DNA of 58,581 nt from Comamonadaceae bacterium (GTDB lineage: Bacteria > Pseudomonadota > Gammaproteobacteria > Burkholderiales > Burkholderiaceae_C). Both the position numbers and the translations under genes were made by a program. A model generated the notes under the pieces. It did not search any database. It worked only from the letters and a program-made list of their open reading frames with translations, and was not told where the DNA came from. Shown here one piece after another: positions 26,103 to 33,895 of this stretch (position 1 is its first letter; each line of letters begins with the position of its first letter). The stretch spans positions 1-58,581 of the forward strand of contig JAUMYU010000002.1 of assembly GCA_030528485.1 (NCBI GenBank), given 5' to 3'.

Positions 26103-26182
26103 AAATTCCATATCAAGAGAAATAAAATACCCTTATTTCGGCAAATTGGTATTTATTCCAATATTCCCTTGATATGGAATAA
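26103..26182. repeat. AT-rich intergenic repeat, copy 9
   Basis: Perfect 13-bp ends ATTCCATATCAAG (26105-26117) / CTTGATATGGAAT (26168-26180), with core TTTCGGCA inside AATACC...GGTATT. Both arms differ from the usual sequence but stay complementary. Confidence 0.9.
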
Positions 26183-26256
26183 GCATAAAACAAGCGCCGC
26201 CGCGCATGGGGCCGACATAGCGCCAACACGGGCGCAGCCCCAGGCGGCGCCCGTGT

Positions 26257-27162
26257 TCACAGGCAGGCCAGCAGCGTCAGGTAAAAACCCAGCTCTCCCA
26301 CCTGCTGCGCCGCGCCCAGCCCATCGCCCGTAAAGCCGCGCAAGCGCACTTTCAAGCGCCAGCCCACCCAAGCCGCGCCCACGGCGCAGCCCAAGGCTGG
26401 CCACCACCACGGCACGCCAGGCGCCACCCAGCACAGCGCCAGCAAGACCCCGCCCGTGACGCCCGAGGCCAAAGCCAAGGCAGGCCACGCCGCCCCCTGC
26501 GTCACGGATTGGGATTTGGAGGCCGCCGCCACCCCCGCATACGGCAGCCACGCCGCAATCCACACCGGCGGCAGGCGCGAGAGCACATGCCCGCCCACCA
26601 AGGCTGCACAAGGCAGCAACCATCCCGGCGCGGACGAAGCGGAAAAGGCAGAGGAAGCGGCCGCCGCCAGCCATTCGCCCGCCCCGGCCGCCGGCAACGC
26701 CTGGCCCGCCGCCCGCGCCGCAGCGGCCTGCACCAGCGCCGCCAGCAAAGCCACTTTCAAGCCCAGCGCCACCACCAAGGCCATGGCGCCAAAAGCCCCG
26801 ATGCGGGAATCCTTCATGATCTCCAGCGCGCGCTCGGCGCTCGCCCCGCCGCCCAGGCCGTCGGCCAAATCGGCCAGGCCATCCTCATGCAATGCGCCGG
26901 TAGCCAGCAAGCCGCCCATCACCGCCAGTGAAGCCGCCACCCAGGCCACCGCTGGCACTGCGCCCACCGAAGGCAGCAGCGCCAGCGACAGCGACAGCGC
27001 CAGCGCCGAGAGCAGGCCCACCAGCGCGCCCACCAGCGGCAAATGACCAAAGGCGCGCGACAGCATGGCGGGCGAATAGCCCACCCACTGCGCCAGCGCG
27101 CCGGTGACGGGAATACGGGTGAAGTACTGCACAGCCAGCAGCCAATGGCGTAGCGCTTGCAT
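26257..27162 (-). CDS. cobS: Adenosylcobinamide-GDP ribazoletransferase
   Basis: A 301-residue multi-pass membrane protein that joins GDP-cobinamide and alpha-ribazole. Motifs are QYFTRIPV at the start, LHEDGLADLADGLGGG (DxxADxxDG metal site) and MKDSRIGAFGAMALV. Several hydrophobic helices are present. It lies downstream of cobT on the same strand, separated by 209 bp that include repeat copy 10. I see no cobalamin riboswitch in that gap, nor cobU, so the rest of the pathway must lie elsewhere. Confidence 0.93.
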   Translation of the reverse strand: MQALRHWLLAVQYFTRIPVTGALAQWVGYSPAMLSRAFGHLPLVGALVGLLSALALSLSLALLPSVGAVPAVAWVAASLAVMGGLLATGALHEDGLADLADGLGGGASAERALEIMKDSRIGAFGAMALVVALGLKVALLAALVQAAAARAAGQALPAAGAGEWLAAAASSAFSASSAPGWLLPCAALVGGHVLSRLPPVWIAAWLPYAGVAAASKSQSVTQGAAWPALALASGVTGGVLLALCWVAPGVPWWWPALGCAVGAAWVGWRLKVRLRGFTGDGLGAAQQVGELGFYLTLLACL

Positions 27163-27275
27163 AAAGGGCTATTGCGTGTGGGAATTGGGGAGCCTGTGCG
27201 CTGGCGCGCGCAGGTTTGGCGGTCAGCCCGGGCCTATGCCAGCCGTTTCAGGGCAAGGCCGCCAAACAGATGAGT

Positions 27276-27353
27276 TTTTTCAATCAAAAGAAAACAAAAA
27301 CACCAACCATCATGCCAAAACAAGGTGTTTTTGTTTCCTTTGATTTAAAAATT
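27276..27353. repeat. AT-rich intergenic repeat, copy 10
   Basis: Arms pair over about 22 bp: AATCAAAAGAAAACAAAAAC then ACC, against GGTGTTTTTGTTTCC then TTTGATT. The core is ATGCCAAAACAAGG. It lies between cobT and cobS. Confidence 0.92.
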
Positions 27354-27371
27354 TATCAATAGAAAGCCGCC

Positions 27372-28415
27372 TCAGGCACTCTGCCCGGAGACCTTGGCCG
27401 AATCAAAACTGGCCATCTCGCACAAGATGCGGCAGGCCGACTCCAGCAGCGGCCAAGCCAGCGCCGCGCCAGAGGCTTCGCCCAGGCGCATATCCATTTG
27501 CAGCAAAGGCTTGGCATCCAGTGCTTGCAGCATCAGGCGGTGGCCTTGCTCATGCGAGAGGTGCGAGAACACGCAGCGTTGCAGCACGTGGGGCTGCATG
27601 CGCGCGGCCACCAGCACCGCTGCGCCGGTGACGAAGCCATCCACCACAATCACCCGCCGTTGCAGCGCCGCCTCCAAAGTCGCGCCCACCATGGCGGCAA
27701 TTTCCAGCCCGCCCATGCACGCCAGCACTTCCAGCGGCTCGCGCACCTGGGCGTGGCGATCCAGCACTTTTTGCAGCACCTGCAATTTGCGCGCAAAAGC
27801 CTCGCCCACCACGCCCGTACCCGCGCCCGCACAGACGGCGATGGGCTGATCGGTCAAGCGCGCCAGCAACAAAGCCGCCGCCGAAGTGTTGCCAATGCCC
27901 ATTTCGCCCAACAAGATGGCATTGCCCGGACAAGCGCGCACCGCCTCTCGCCCAGCCTCTATCGCGGCCAGGCACTGCTCTCGCGTCATGGCCGGGCCTT
28001 CGCTGGCATCGGCAGTGCCCTGGGCCACCTTGAAATCGAACAAGTCCGCATGGGCAGGCAGCGCATGGGCCACGCCGCAATCGACCAGCTTGAGTGCAAT
28101 GCCATGCTGGCGCGTCAGCACGCTGATCGCCGCGCCGCCCGCCAGCATGTTGTGCACCATCTGCCAGGTCACATCGCTGGGAAAGGCCGACACCCCCTGG
28201 CGCGCCAGGCCATGATCGGCCGCAAAAATCAGGCAATGCGGCTGCTCCAGCACAGGTTCGGCCGTGCCCAGGATGCAGCCCAACTGCAAGGCCAAATCCT
28301 CCAACCGCCCCAGCGAGCGCAAGGGTTTGGTTTTGTTATCCAGCAAATGGCCGATGCAGGCAGCCAATTCGGTTTGCGAAAGCTCGTCGATGACGGGTAA
28401 AGATGCTTGGGTCAT
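27372..28415 (-). CDS. cobT: Nicotinate-nucleotide-dimethylbenzimidazole phosphoribosyltransferase
   Basis: 347 residues, full length. It makes alpha-ribazole phosphate for the lower ligand of cobalamin. Family motifs are KPLRSLGRLEDLALQLG, IFAADHGLARQGVSAFP, VDCGVAH, LLGEMGIGNTSAAALL, ACMGGLEIAAMVGA and DMRLGEASGAALAWPLLESA. It is upstream of cobS. The region before its start shows no cobalamin riboswitch. Confidence 0.95.
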   Translation of the reverse strand: MTQASLPVIDELSQTELAACIGHLLDNKTKPLRSLGRLEDLALQLGCILGTAEPVLEQPHCLIFAADHGLARQGVSAFPSDVTWQMVHNMLAGGAAISVLTRQHGIALKLVDCGVAHALPAHADLFDFKVAQGTADASEGPAMTREQCLAAIEAGREAVRACPGNAILLGEMGIGNTSAAALLLARLTDQPIAVCAGAGTGVVGEAFARKLQVLQKVLDRHAQVREPLEVLACMGGLEIAAMVGATLEAALQRRVIVVDGFVTGAAVLVAARMQPHVLQRCVFSHLSHEQGHRLMLQALDAKPLLQMDMRLGEASGAALAWPLLESACRILCEMASFDSAKVSGQSA

Positions 28416-28531
28416 GAATGCTCAAATGGCGTTGAGAGGGAGGATAGGCGCCACTTCCCGCCCCAAGCGAAAGCGGCGCAAAACAGGCAGCGACAGGCGT
28501 TTTGCAACGCTTCAAAGGCTCTTGGCTGCCC

Positions 28532-29254
28532 TCAAACCCGTTTCCAAACGGGTTGGGCCGCATCGTATTGCTCTTGCGGCACATCAAAAGGCAGGCGGGC
28601 CAGCGAAACCGCAAACTTTTTATTTGCAGTGTGAATACTCCAAATCACTTCCACCAATGCCCGGTTATTCAACAAAGGCTCGCCGCCCAAAATAAACCAA
28701 TAACCGACCTCATTCACCCAAAATGGCACCATCGTCGTGCTGGGCAAAAGCATATCGATGCCATCGTAAAACGAAATCGAGCTATTGCTATTCCAGCCAC
28801 GGCGTTTTTGGCGGCGCATGAACTCGAAAAACTCCACCGTAATGGCGGAGAGAATTTCAGCTTCGGAGGCGTCGTAACCAGAGCGTGCCAGGCAAAAACC
28901 GTCATCCGATGCCAATGCCGCCATGCGGGTGCTGGATAGGCCCGCAATGGCATGGGGCAAATAATGATCCAGGCGCGCATCCGGCGCCTGAAGTTCGCGC
29001 TCGACTTCGTGCACCCATCCTTCTTGCATCGCCTGGGTTAATACAGCCTCATGCTCAGGCGCTTGTGCCAACCACACACTGCGCCGCAGCGCCGTGGTAG
29101 CAGGCAAAAGGGTTTGCAAAACAGTGGCGGTTTGATTGGGCGCACGCTCAGCATGGGCATACATGGCACCCGTGGGGGTGAGCATCAAAAACGGATCCTC
29201 TGCCACCACCGATGCGCCTGCGCCCGTACTGCTTTCATTCATCTTGCTATCCAT
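28532..29254 (-). CDS. Unrecognised protein, last gene of the roadblock/GTPase cluster
   Basis: 240 residues, soluble, with no signal peptide or membrane span. I do not recognise a domain. Its composition is that of a real gene. It overlaps the GTPase gene by 8 bp, so it is co-translated with it and likely works with it. Visible features are an N-terminal acidic part, the stretch RRQKRRGWNSNSSISFYDGI near residue 155 and an aromatic region (MVPFWVNEVGYWFILGG). The last codons form a hairpin (AACCCGTTT / AAACGGGTT) that may help end transcription. Confidence 0.7.
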   Translation of the reverse strand: MDSKMNESSTGAGASVVAEDPFLMLTPTGAMYAHAERAPNQTATVLQTLLPATTALRRSVWLAQAPEHEAVLTQAMQEGWVHEVERELQAPDARLDHYLPHAIAGLSSTRMAALASDDGFCLARSGYDASEAEILSAITVEFFEFMRRQKRRGWNSNSSISFYDGIDMLLPSTTMVPFWVNEVGYWFILGGEPLLNNRALVEVIWSIHTANKKFAVSLARLPFDVPQEQYDAAQPVWKRV

Positions 29255-29792
29255 TTGAACCGTTGAAAGGGTCGATGCTGAATATCAACGATTTCACCAA
29301 AGCCGCCATGTGGGGGCGGCTGCGTGCATCAATATCCATCACGGTGGGCGGCAGCCCCATTTCACCCAAAGCCTTGGACAGCTCCAGGCGCGGCTGCGGG
29401 CCGCTGACATCGGTATGGGTAACCCCCACGACCAGTGCTGTTTGGTCGATGAACTCTCGAAACTCATCCACATACAACCGTAAATCGGCCACAGGGTCTT
29501 TCGCACTGCCATTGAGCATCAGCACCATGCCCAAGGCATTTTCCGTGAGGATTTCCCACATGAAATCAAAACGCTTTTGCCCCGGCGTCCCATAAAGCCG
29601 CACCTGGTCGCCACTGGCCAATTTCATCAAACCATAATCCATGGCCACCGTCGTCGTCTGCTTGAGCAAACGGATTTCATCCGAAGCGTTGGCTTCCGTG
29701 CTAACGACTTCAATATCGGACAACGTCCGAATAGCTGTGGTTTTACCCGCTCCCACGGGGCCAGCAAATACAATCTTGTAGGTATTAGGCAT
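29247..29792 (-). CDS. Small GTPase (MglA/CvnD-like, COG2229 type)
   Basis: 181 residues of the small Ras-like GTPase fold. G1/P-loop GPVGAGKTT (11-19), a switch-I region with TTTVAMDYG (47-54), G3 LYGTPGQKRF (67-75) with Thr-Pro-Gly instead of DxxG, and G4 VVGVTHTD (121-128, variant of NKxD). These changes are typical of bacterial GTPases that act with roadblock/LC7 partners (MglA with MglB; CvnD with CvnB in actinomycete conservons). It lies in one operon with a roadblock protein. It probably switches between GTP and GDP states to control polarity or signalling; the output is unknown. Confidence 0.88.
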   Translation of the reverse strand: MPNTYKIVFAGPVGAGKTTAIRTLSDIEVVSTEANASDEIRLLKQTTTVAMDYGLMKLASGDQVRLYGTPGQKRFDFMWEILTENALGMVLMLNGSAKDPVADLRLYVDEFREFIDQTALVVGVTHTDVSGPQPRLELSKALGEMGLPPTVMDIDARSRPHMAALVKSLIFSIDPFNGSNG

Positions 29793-29881
29793 AGTTCAAT
29801 GAAACCATCAATGCGCTGTAACGTACCAGCGAGATAATCACCCTCAAAAAAATTGATAACAATCAAAGCGCATCACTGCAA

Positions 29882-31390
29882 TTAGAACAATTTATCCAGC
29901 AGTGATTTAAAAAAACCACGGCGAATGGCAGCTTTTTCGCGCCCACCCACGGAAACAGGCTGTTGGGCGACGGGGGCCTGTGCAGGCATGGGAACCACCG
30001 CCGCCAGCCCGGAAATCACAGACAGGACAATAAAGCGCAAAACGTCTTGTTCATTTTTGGGAAATGCACGCACCAAATCCTCAATGGATTGCGGCATGCG
30101 CGCACAAATGGCGGCCAGTTGCACATCCAAAGGCCCTATTTGTTCGATTTGCGAAAAGTTGGGAAACCGCCGCAATTGAAAAGAAAGGTTTTCTTTGGCC
30201 TGGAGGCGCACATCCAGCAAGGCATCGCTTACCAGCTCCCACACCAGAACATCCAAGGGTTTGCGGTTGCGCGCATTGCTTTTGCCGAAATGCTGACGCG
30301 CCACGTCTTCTGCCACGATTGAAAGCAACGGCTGCATTTCCATGGCCTCCAACACGCCTGGCGTTTGCACCATTTTGCGGATAGAAGAAACCGAGGACAG
30401 CGACACAATCCAGCCGGCCTGGCTATCCAGCACGAAAATGGAAGGCCCCACGCGCAACAAATACGCCCCGCCCAACAACTTGCCAATAAAGCGCACCAAA
30501 GCCATTTGGCGCAATGCAGGGAACACGGCCTGCAGGCGCTCCAGCACATCCTGATTGATCCCGCGCGCTTCAAGCGACAGACGCACAACAGGCGGAGCTA
30601 CGGAAAGAGGAGCCTGGGGCTGACGTGTGGCTTCAGCCTTTTTGCCCGTACCGGGCAACTCCCCTGTTTGGCGGGCAGGCGCCGCAGGTTCTGGCTTTTG
30701 GGGCACAGCGACGGCGGGCGCTGGCGCTGGCGCCGGGGAGGAAGAAGCGGGCGTTTCCTCCGCAGGCTTGCGCCCAACCATCAACAAGGCGCGACGCCAG
30801 GCGGGCATTTTGGCCTGCTCGTCTGCTTCTTTTTGCGCTTCGGAGACTTCGGCGGGAGCGGCTGGAATGTCAGGCGCGGAAGCGCCTTTCAGCAGAGAGC
30901 GCGTCAAAGAACCGGGGCCAGAATGGATCACCGCCGGGGCAGGCGCAGGAGCTGGAGGCTCGGAAACCTCCGCGGCAGGCGCATCTGCCCTGATTGACTT
31001 CAGCGCATCGCGCAGCCCCATGCTCGTATAGGGCATAGCCAGCCACGCCAGATGTTGCCCCTCTTGCAGCGGCAACTTGGCCTCTTGCCAGCCACTGGTG
31101 CTGCCTCGAAACAGCAAGACGGCCGAGCGGCCATCCAGAAATTCCAATAAACGCACTTGGGTCTCAGGCGTATGTTTGCGCATCCCCAAGCTAAACAAGT
31201 CAACAACGCAATAGCGGCAAGCCAAGGCTTGCGGCGTTTGCACCGGAGCACTCATCGTCAAGTCACGCTTGAGCACCACGCATTTGTTGTCACGCCATGT
31301 CATGCCAATCATGATCTCGATGGCGGCCGCTTCGTGATCCGTCAGCCCCGCCAACAAGACGTGTTTGTCATTCAGTACGTGCTTACTCAT
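29882..31390 (-). CDS. Unrecognised 502-residue protein of the roadblock/GTPase cluster
   Basis: The N-terminal domain (about 1-130) is compact (HVLLAGLTDHEAAAIEIMIG; CRYCVVDLFSLGM; AVLLFRGSTSGWQEAKLPL) and vaguely receiver-like, without a clear phospho-acceptor motif. A Pro/Ala-rich linker (about 140-290) follows. The C-terminal domain (about 300-460) ends in a helix-turn pattern (LAAICARMPQSIEDLVRAFP, then VLRFIVLSVISGLAAV) like the winged tail found in some DUF4388-type proteins. Its ATG overlaps the upstream stop (ATGA). It may be the scaffold or effector of the GTPase. The domain readings are tentative. Confidence 0.7.
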   Translation of the reverse strand: MSKHVLNDKHVLLAGLTDHEAAAIEIMIGMTWRDNKCVVLKRDLTMSAPVQTPQALACRYCVVDLFSLGMRKHTPETQVRLLEFLDGRSAVLLFRGSTSGWQEAKLPLQEGQHLAWLAMPYTSMGLRDALKSIRADAPAAEVSEPPAPAPAPAVIHSGPGSLTRSLLKGASAPDIPAAPAEVSEAQKEADEQAKMPAWRRALLMVGRKPAEETPASSSPAPAPAPAVAVPQKPEPAAPARQTGELPGTGKKAEATRQPQAPLSVAPPVVRLSLEARGINQDVLERLQAVFPALRQMALVRFIGKLLGGAYLLRVGPSIFVLDSQAGWIVSLSSVSSIRKMVQTPGVLEAMEMQPLLSIVAEDVARQHFGKSNARNRKPLDVLVWELVSDALLDVRLQAKENLSFQLRRFPNFSQIEQIGPLDVQLAAICARMPQSIEDLVRAFPKNEQDVLRFIVLSVISGLAAVVPMPAQAPVAQQPVSVGGREKAAIRRGFFKSLLDKLF

Positions 31391-31989
31391 TGGTTTATCC
31401 TCTTTTGCAACGCTTCCATGACTTCCTCCCACTGCGGGGAAAGCGCCCTGCCACGGCGCCCAAGTTCCTTTCTTGCGAGCATGAAAGCCAGAACATCGTT
31501 GGAACTGACACAATGGTCAAGAAAATGCATCTCTGCCTCTACATCCCCCTCCAGCAAAGCCTGTATGGCGTTGGCCACAATGGCGCGGGAGTCGTCCGTA
31601 CCGCATAGCAACGCACGTGGCGAAACATCCAACGACGGCGTAGCCAACACACACCAACGCGTAGCCAGTTTATTGACCCTGGGCAGCGGCTCACCGCTGC
31701 TGACTTGCGCCAGCATGGCCCCTAAAACCAAAGGAGACAAACGCTCCTGCACTTTGCGCTGCAAAAACACTTTCGCCAATGCCGCATCAGATGCACACCC
31801 GACCAGCATATCGACCAGCGCGCCTTGCAGCGGTTCCACGCCATCCAGCGCCAATGCCTGCTTGACCCGATCCTCGTGAGCCAAGCGGTCAGCCGGTTTT
31901 TGCAACACCAGCCGACTGGCCCGCCGAAAGAACAACCGCGCCGCCGCGGCGGCTGGCAGCGGCGGCGCATGGAGAGTTTGTTGGGTCAT
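31387..31989 (-). CDS. Unrecognised 200-residue protein of the roadblock/GTPase cluster
   Basis: Helical, soluble, with no signal peptide. I do not recognise a family. Visible features are a basic N-terminus (ARLFFRRASRLVLQKPADRL), several Leu/Ala-rich helices (ALVDMLVGCASDAALAKVFL) and an acidic stretch with His (LEGDVEAEMHFLDHC). It starts 30 bp after the PhnD-like gene and overlaps the next gene by 4 bp. It is probably a structural or adaptor subunit. Confidence 0.65.
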   Translation of the reverse strand: MTQQTLHAPPLPAAAAARLFFRRASRLVLQKPADRLAHEDRVKQALALDGVEPLQGALVDMLVGCASDAALAKVFLQRKVQERLSPLVLGAMLAQVSSGEPLPRVNKLATRWCVLATPSLDVSPRALLCGTDDSRAIVANAIQALLEGDVEAEMHFLDHCVSSNDVLAFMLARKELGRRGRALSPQWEEVMEALQKRINQ

Positions 31990-32019
31990 AGCCTTGGGCC
32001 AAGATCGAAATGACCAGAC

Positions 32020-32769
32020 TCAATCGAGCAAGGTTTCCATCAAATCGATCATGAACTCGGCATCTTCGGCCGTCATGCTTTCAAAGCCGCCAGAGATACC
32101 CAGTTCGTCCAGTACGGGCTGGCCATCGGGTGTACCCGTCAAGCCCGTGAGCGCGTCCTGGATCAGCTTTTCATGCTCAATCGCCTTGGCGCTCATCAAG
32201 AACACATGCACGATATCGGTGAGCTTGCTCTCAATCAAAGGCTTGAGCTGCGTTTTCGTCAAACGCGACAGGGAGTGATAGGCCTCCGCCAAGAAGAAGC
32301 TGGCATCGACTTCGCCCTTGATCGCCAAGCGGGCTGCGGCTTGGTAGTTTTCCACCAGTTGCCACTGCACATCAGCTTCCGTCAAATCGGCAGGCTCAAG
32401 CAAGCGCAAGCCAATGAGCTTGACATCCTTGTTATCCGTCAAGGCGATTTTGCAGCCGGGCTTGAGGTCTTCCACCACATTCAGGGCAGAGTCAGCCCCC
32501 GTTGCAATCACCATCTCATCGGATTTGCCAACCGGACGGGCAACCGCCTGGTAGCCAGAGTCGCGCACCATCGAGGCGGCATCAAAAGGATTGGCGTAAA
32601 CCATGTCCACATCGCCCTTGGCAATCAGATCGGCCTGTTCAGCCGCAGACGCTGGCGTGAGCAAGTGCAAATGCAGACCCGATTTTTTTTGCAGCAGCGT
32701 ATTGAGCATATGCCAGCCAGCAAAACGCTCTGGCGAAAAATCAGGGGCAATCAATAGGTTCAGCGTCAT
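32020..32769 (-). CDS. PhnD-like substrate-binding-fold protein, cytoplasmic
   Basis: 249 residues similar to periplasmic phosphate/phosphonate-binding PhnD: NLLIAPDFSPERFAGWHML, ADLIAKGDVDMVYANPFDAA, ALTDNKDVKLIGLRLL and AARLAIKGEVDASFFLAEAYHSL. It begins MTLNLLIAPD, with no signal peptide or lipobox, so it should stay in the cytoplasm. GGGAG lies seven bases before the ATG. It is one base from the PAS gene. No ABC permease or ATPase genes are near. It probably senses an internal ligand for the roadblock/GTPase module. The fold call is good, the role inferred. Confidence 0.8.
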   Translation of the reverse strand: MTLNLLIAPDFSPERFAGWHMLNTLLQKKSGLHLHLLTPASAAEQADLIAKGDVDMVYANPFDAASMVRDSGYQAVARPVGKSDEMVIATGADSALNVVEDLKPGCKIALTDNKDVKLIGLRLLEPADLTEADVQWQLVENYQAAARLAIKGEVDASFFLAEAYHSLSRLTKTQLKPLIESKLTDIVHVFLMSAKAIEHEKLIQDALTGLTGTPDGQPVLDELGISGGFESMTAEDAEFMIDLMETLLD

Positions 32770-32770
32770 T

Positions 32771-33262
32771 TCATGCTCCCTTTTCAGCAGCCAACCATTG
32801 TTTATACAAAGCCGTCATTTCTTCGATTTTCTTGCGCGAAGGCTTGCGACGCACAGAGGTATAACCCACCACCTGGCCGCCGCGCTTATTGGGAACGGCT
32901 GTCGCGTAAACCCAATAATGCGAACCGTCTTTGCGCAAGTTCTTGACGTAACCATGCCATTTCTTGCCTGCCAGCATGGTTTCCCACAAATCCTTGAACG
33001 CGGCTTTTGGCATGTCGGGGTGACGCAAGATGCAATGCGGCTGACCAATCAGCTCTTCGCGCTCATAACCGGAAAGCTCAATAAAAGCATCGTTGGCATG
33101 CGTCAAAATGCCATTGAGGTCGGTGCGCGAAATAATCAAACGCCCTTCCGGATACGGAATTTCCCGGTCGCTGACTTTGACCGTGCGGGTCGTGCCGTCG
33201 TAAAACGTGATTTCGTGCGTATGCACCGCATCTGCTGCGGGCTGCTGAAGTGGCATTGCCAT
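32771..33262 (-). CDS. Stand-alone Aer-like PAS sensor protein
   Basis: 163 residues, essentially one PAS domain. TDLNGILTHANDAFIELSGY, REELIGQPHCILRHPDMP, WHGYVKNLRKDGSHYWVYA and GYTSVRRKPS match the FAD-binding PAS of the energy-taxis receptor Aer closely. A C-terminal helix (IEEMTALYKQWLAAEKGA) is present but no HAMP, kinase or output domain. The start at 33262 is set by AAGGAGG seven bases upstream. It follows the roadblock gene by 13 bp. It probably reports redox or oxygen state to the module. Confidence 0.87.
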   Translation of the reverse strand: MAMPLQQPAADAVHTHEITFYDGTTRTVKVSDREIPYPEGRLIISRTDLNGILTHANDAFIELSGYEREELIGQPHCILRHPDMPKAAFKDLWETMLAGKKWHGYVKNLRKDGSHYWVYATAVPNKRGGQVVGYTSVRRKPSRKKIEEMTALYKQWLAAEKGA

Positions 33263-33275
33263 GGCCTGCCCTCCT

Positions 33276-33638
33276 TTACACGAGCTTAGACAGCGCCTCT
33301 GCGGCACGCTTGATGTCCAGGAACAGCAGACCCAATTTGGCGTTTTGCTTGGCCAGCACCGTCAGCACGGCCTCACTGCCTGCCGAGCTCATGATCACAT
33401 AGCCACGCTCGCCTTGCAGCAACACGCGCTCCAGCGTGCCGCGCGCCAGTTCACGCGCCGCGCGATCACCCAGGGAGAGCAGCGCAGCGGACATGGCGCC
33501 CACACGATCCTCGTCCATGCCTTGGGGCAGCGCCGAGGCGATCATCAAGCCGTCTGTAGAGATCAGCGCCGATGCTTCCACGTCAGCAGACGAGCCTTTA
33601 AGTTCTTCCAGCACTTGCTGGAGCATATCTGTACGCAT
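33276..33638 (-). CDS. Roadblock/LC7-domain protein (MglB/CvnB-like)
   Basis: 120 residues, one roadblock/LC7 domain: VLEELKGSSADVEASALIST, DGLMIASALPQGMDEDRVGAMSAALLSLG, LERVLLQGERGYVIMSSAG and a helical end (KRAAEALSKLV). Such proteins are dimeric platforms or GTPase-activating partners of MglA-type GTPases. AAGGA lies eight bases before the ATG. It is the first gene of the seven-gene minus-strand cluster that also encodes the GTPase. Confidence 0.9.
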   Translation of the reverse strand: MRTDMLQQVLEELKGSSADVEASALISTDGLMIASALPQGMDEDRVGAMSAALLSLGDRAARELARGTLERVLLQGERGYVIMSSAGSEAVLTVLAKQNAKLGLLFLDIKRAAEALSKLV

Positions 33639-33743
33639 AGGGTCGTTCCTTTTCAACGTTGTTGTAAGTCCTTGCGCCAAAGGCGGCGCAAAGGGGTTGC
33701 ATTTGAATACAAATTGAAGGCAAATGAAATATGCCGATGTTTG

Positions 33744-33783
33744 AGGGATACAACATTTAACAATTTTTAAAAATAGTATCCCT
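33744..33783. promoter_or_regulatory. Inverted repeat upstream of the roadblock operon
   Basis: AGGGATAC (33744-33751) / GTATCCCT (33776-33783) with a 24-bp AT-rich spacer, about 105-145 bp before the roadblock ATG. It is a candidate operator or promoter region; no clear -35/-10 pair is visible. Confidence 0.45.
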
Positions 33784-33895
33784 ACTACCTTCTTCAAAAA
33801 AGCGCCCCCTCGAGCCAGGCAGCATTCCGCCTTTCGGAAAAAGAGTGCAAAACCCAGCAGCGCCTCTGAACGCTCGATTGCCGTGGAGCCAGGCA

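Noticed and set aside
27163..28531. Cobalamin riboswitch for cobT or cobS
   Set aside because: No B12-box sequence is seen in either upstream region.
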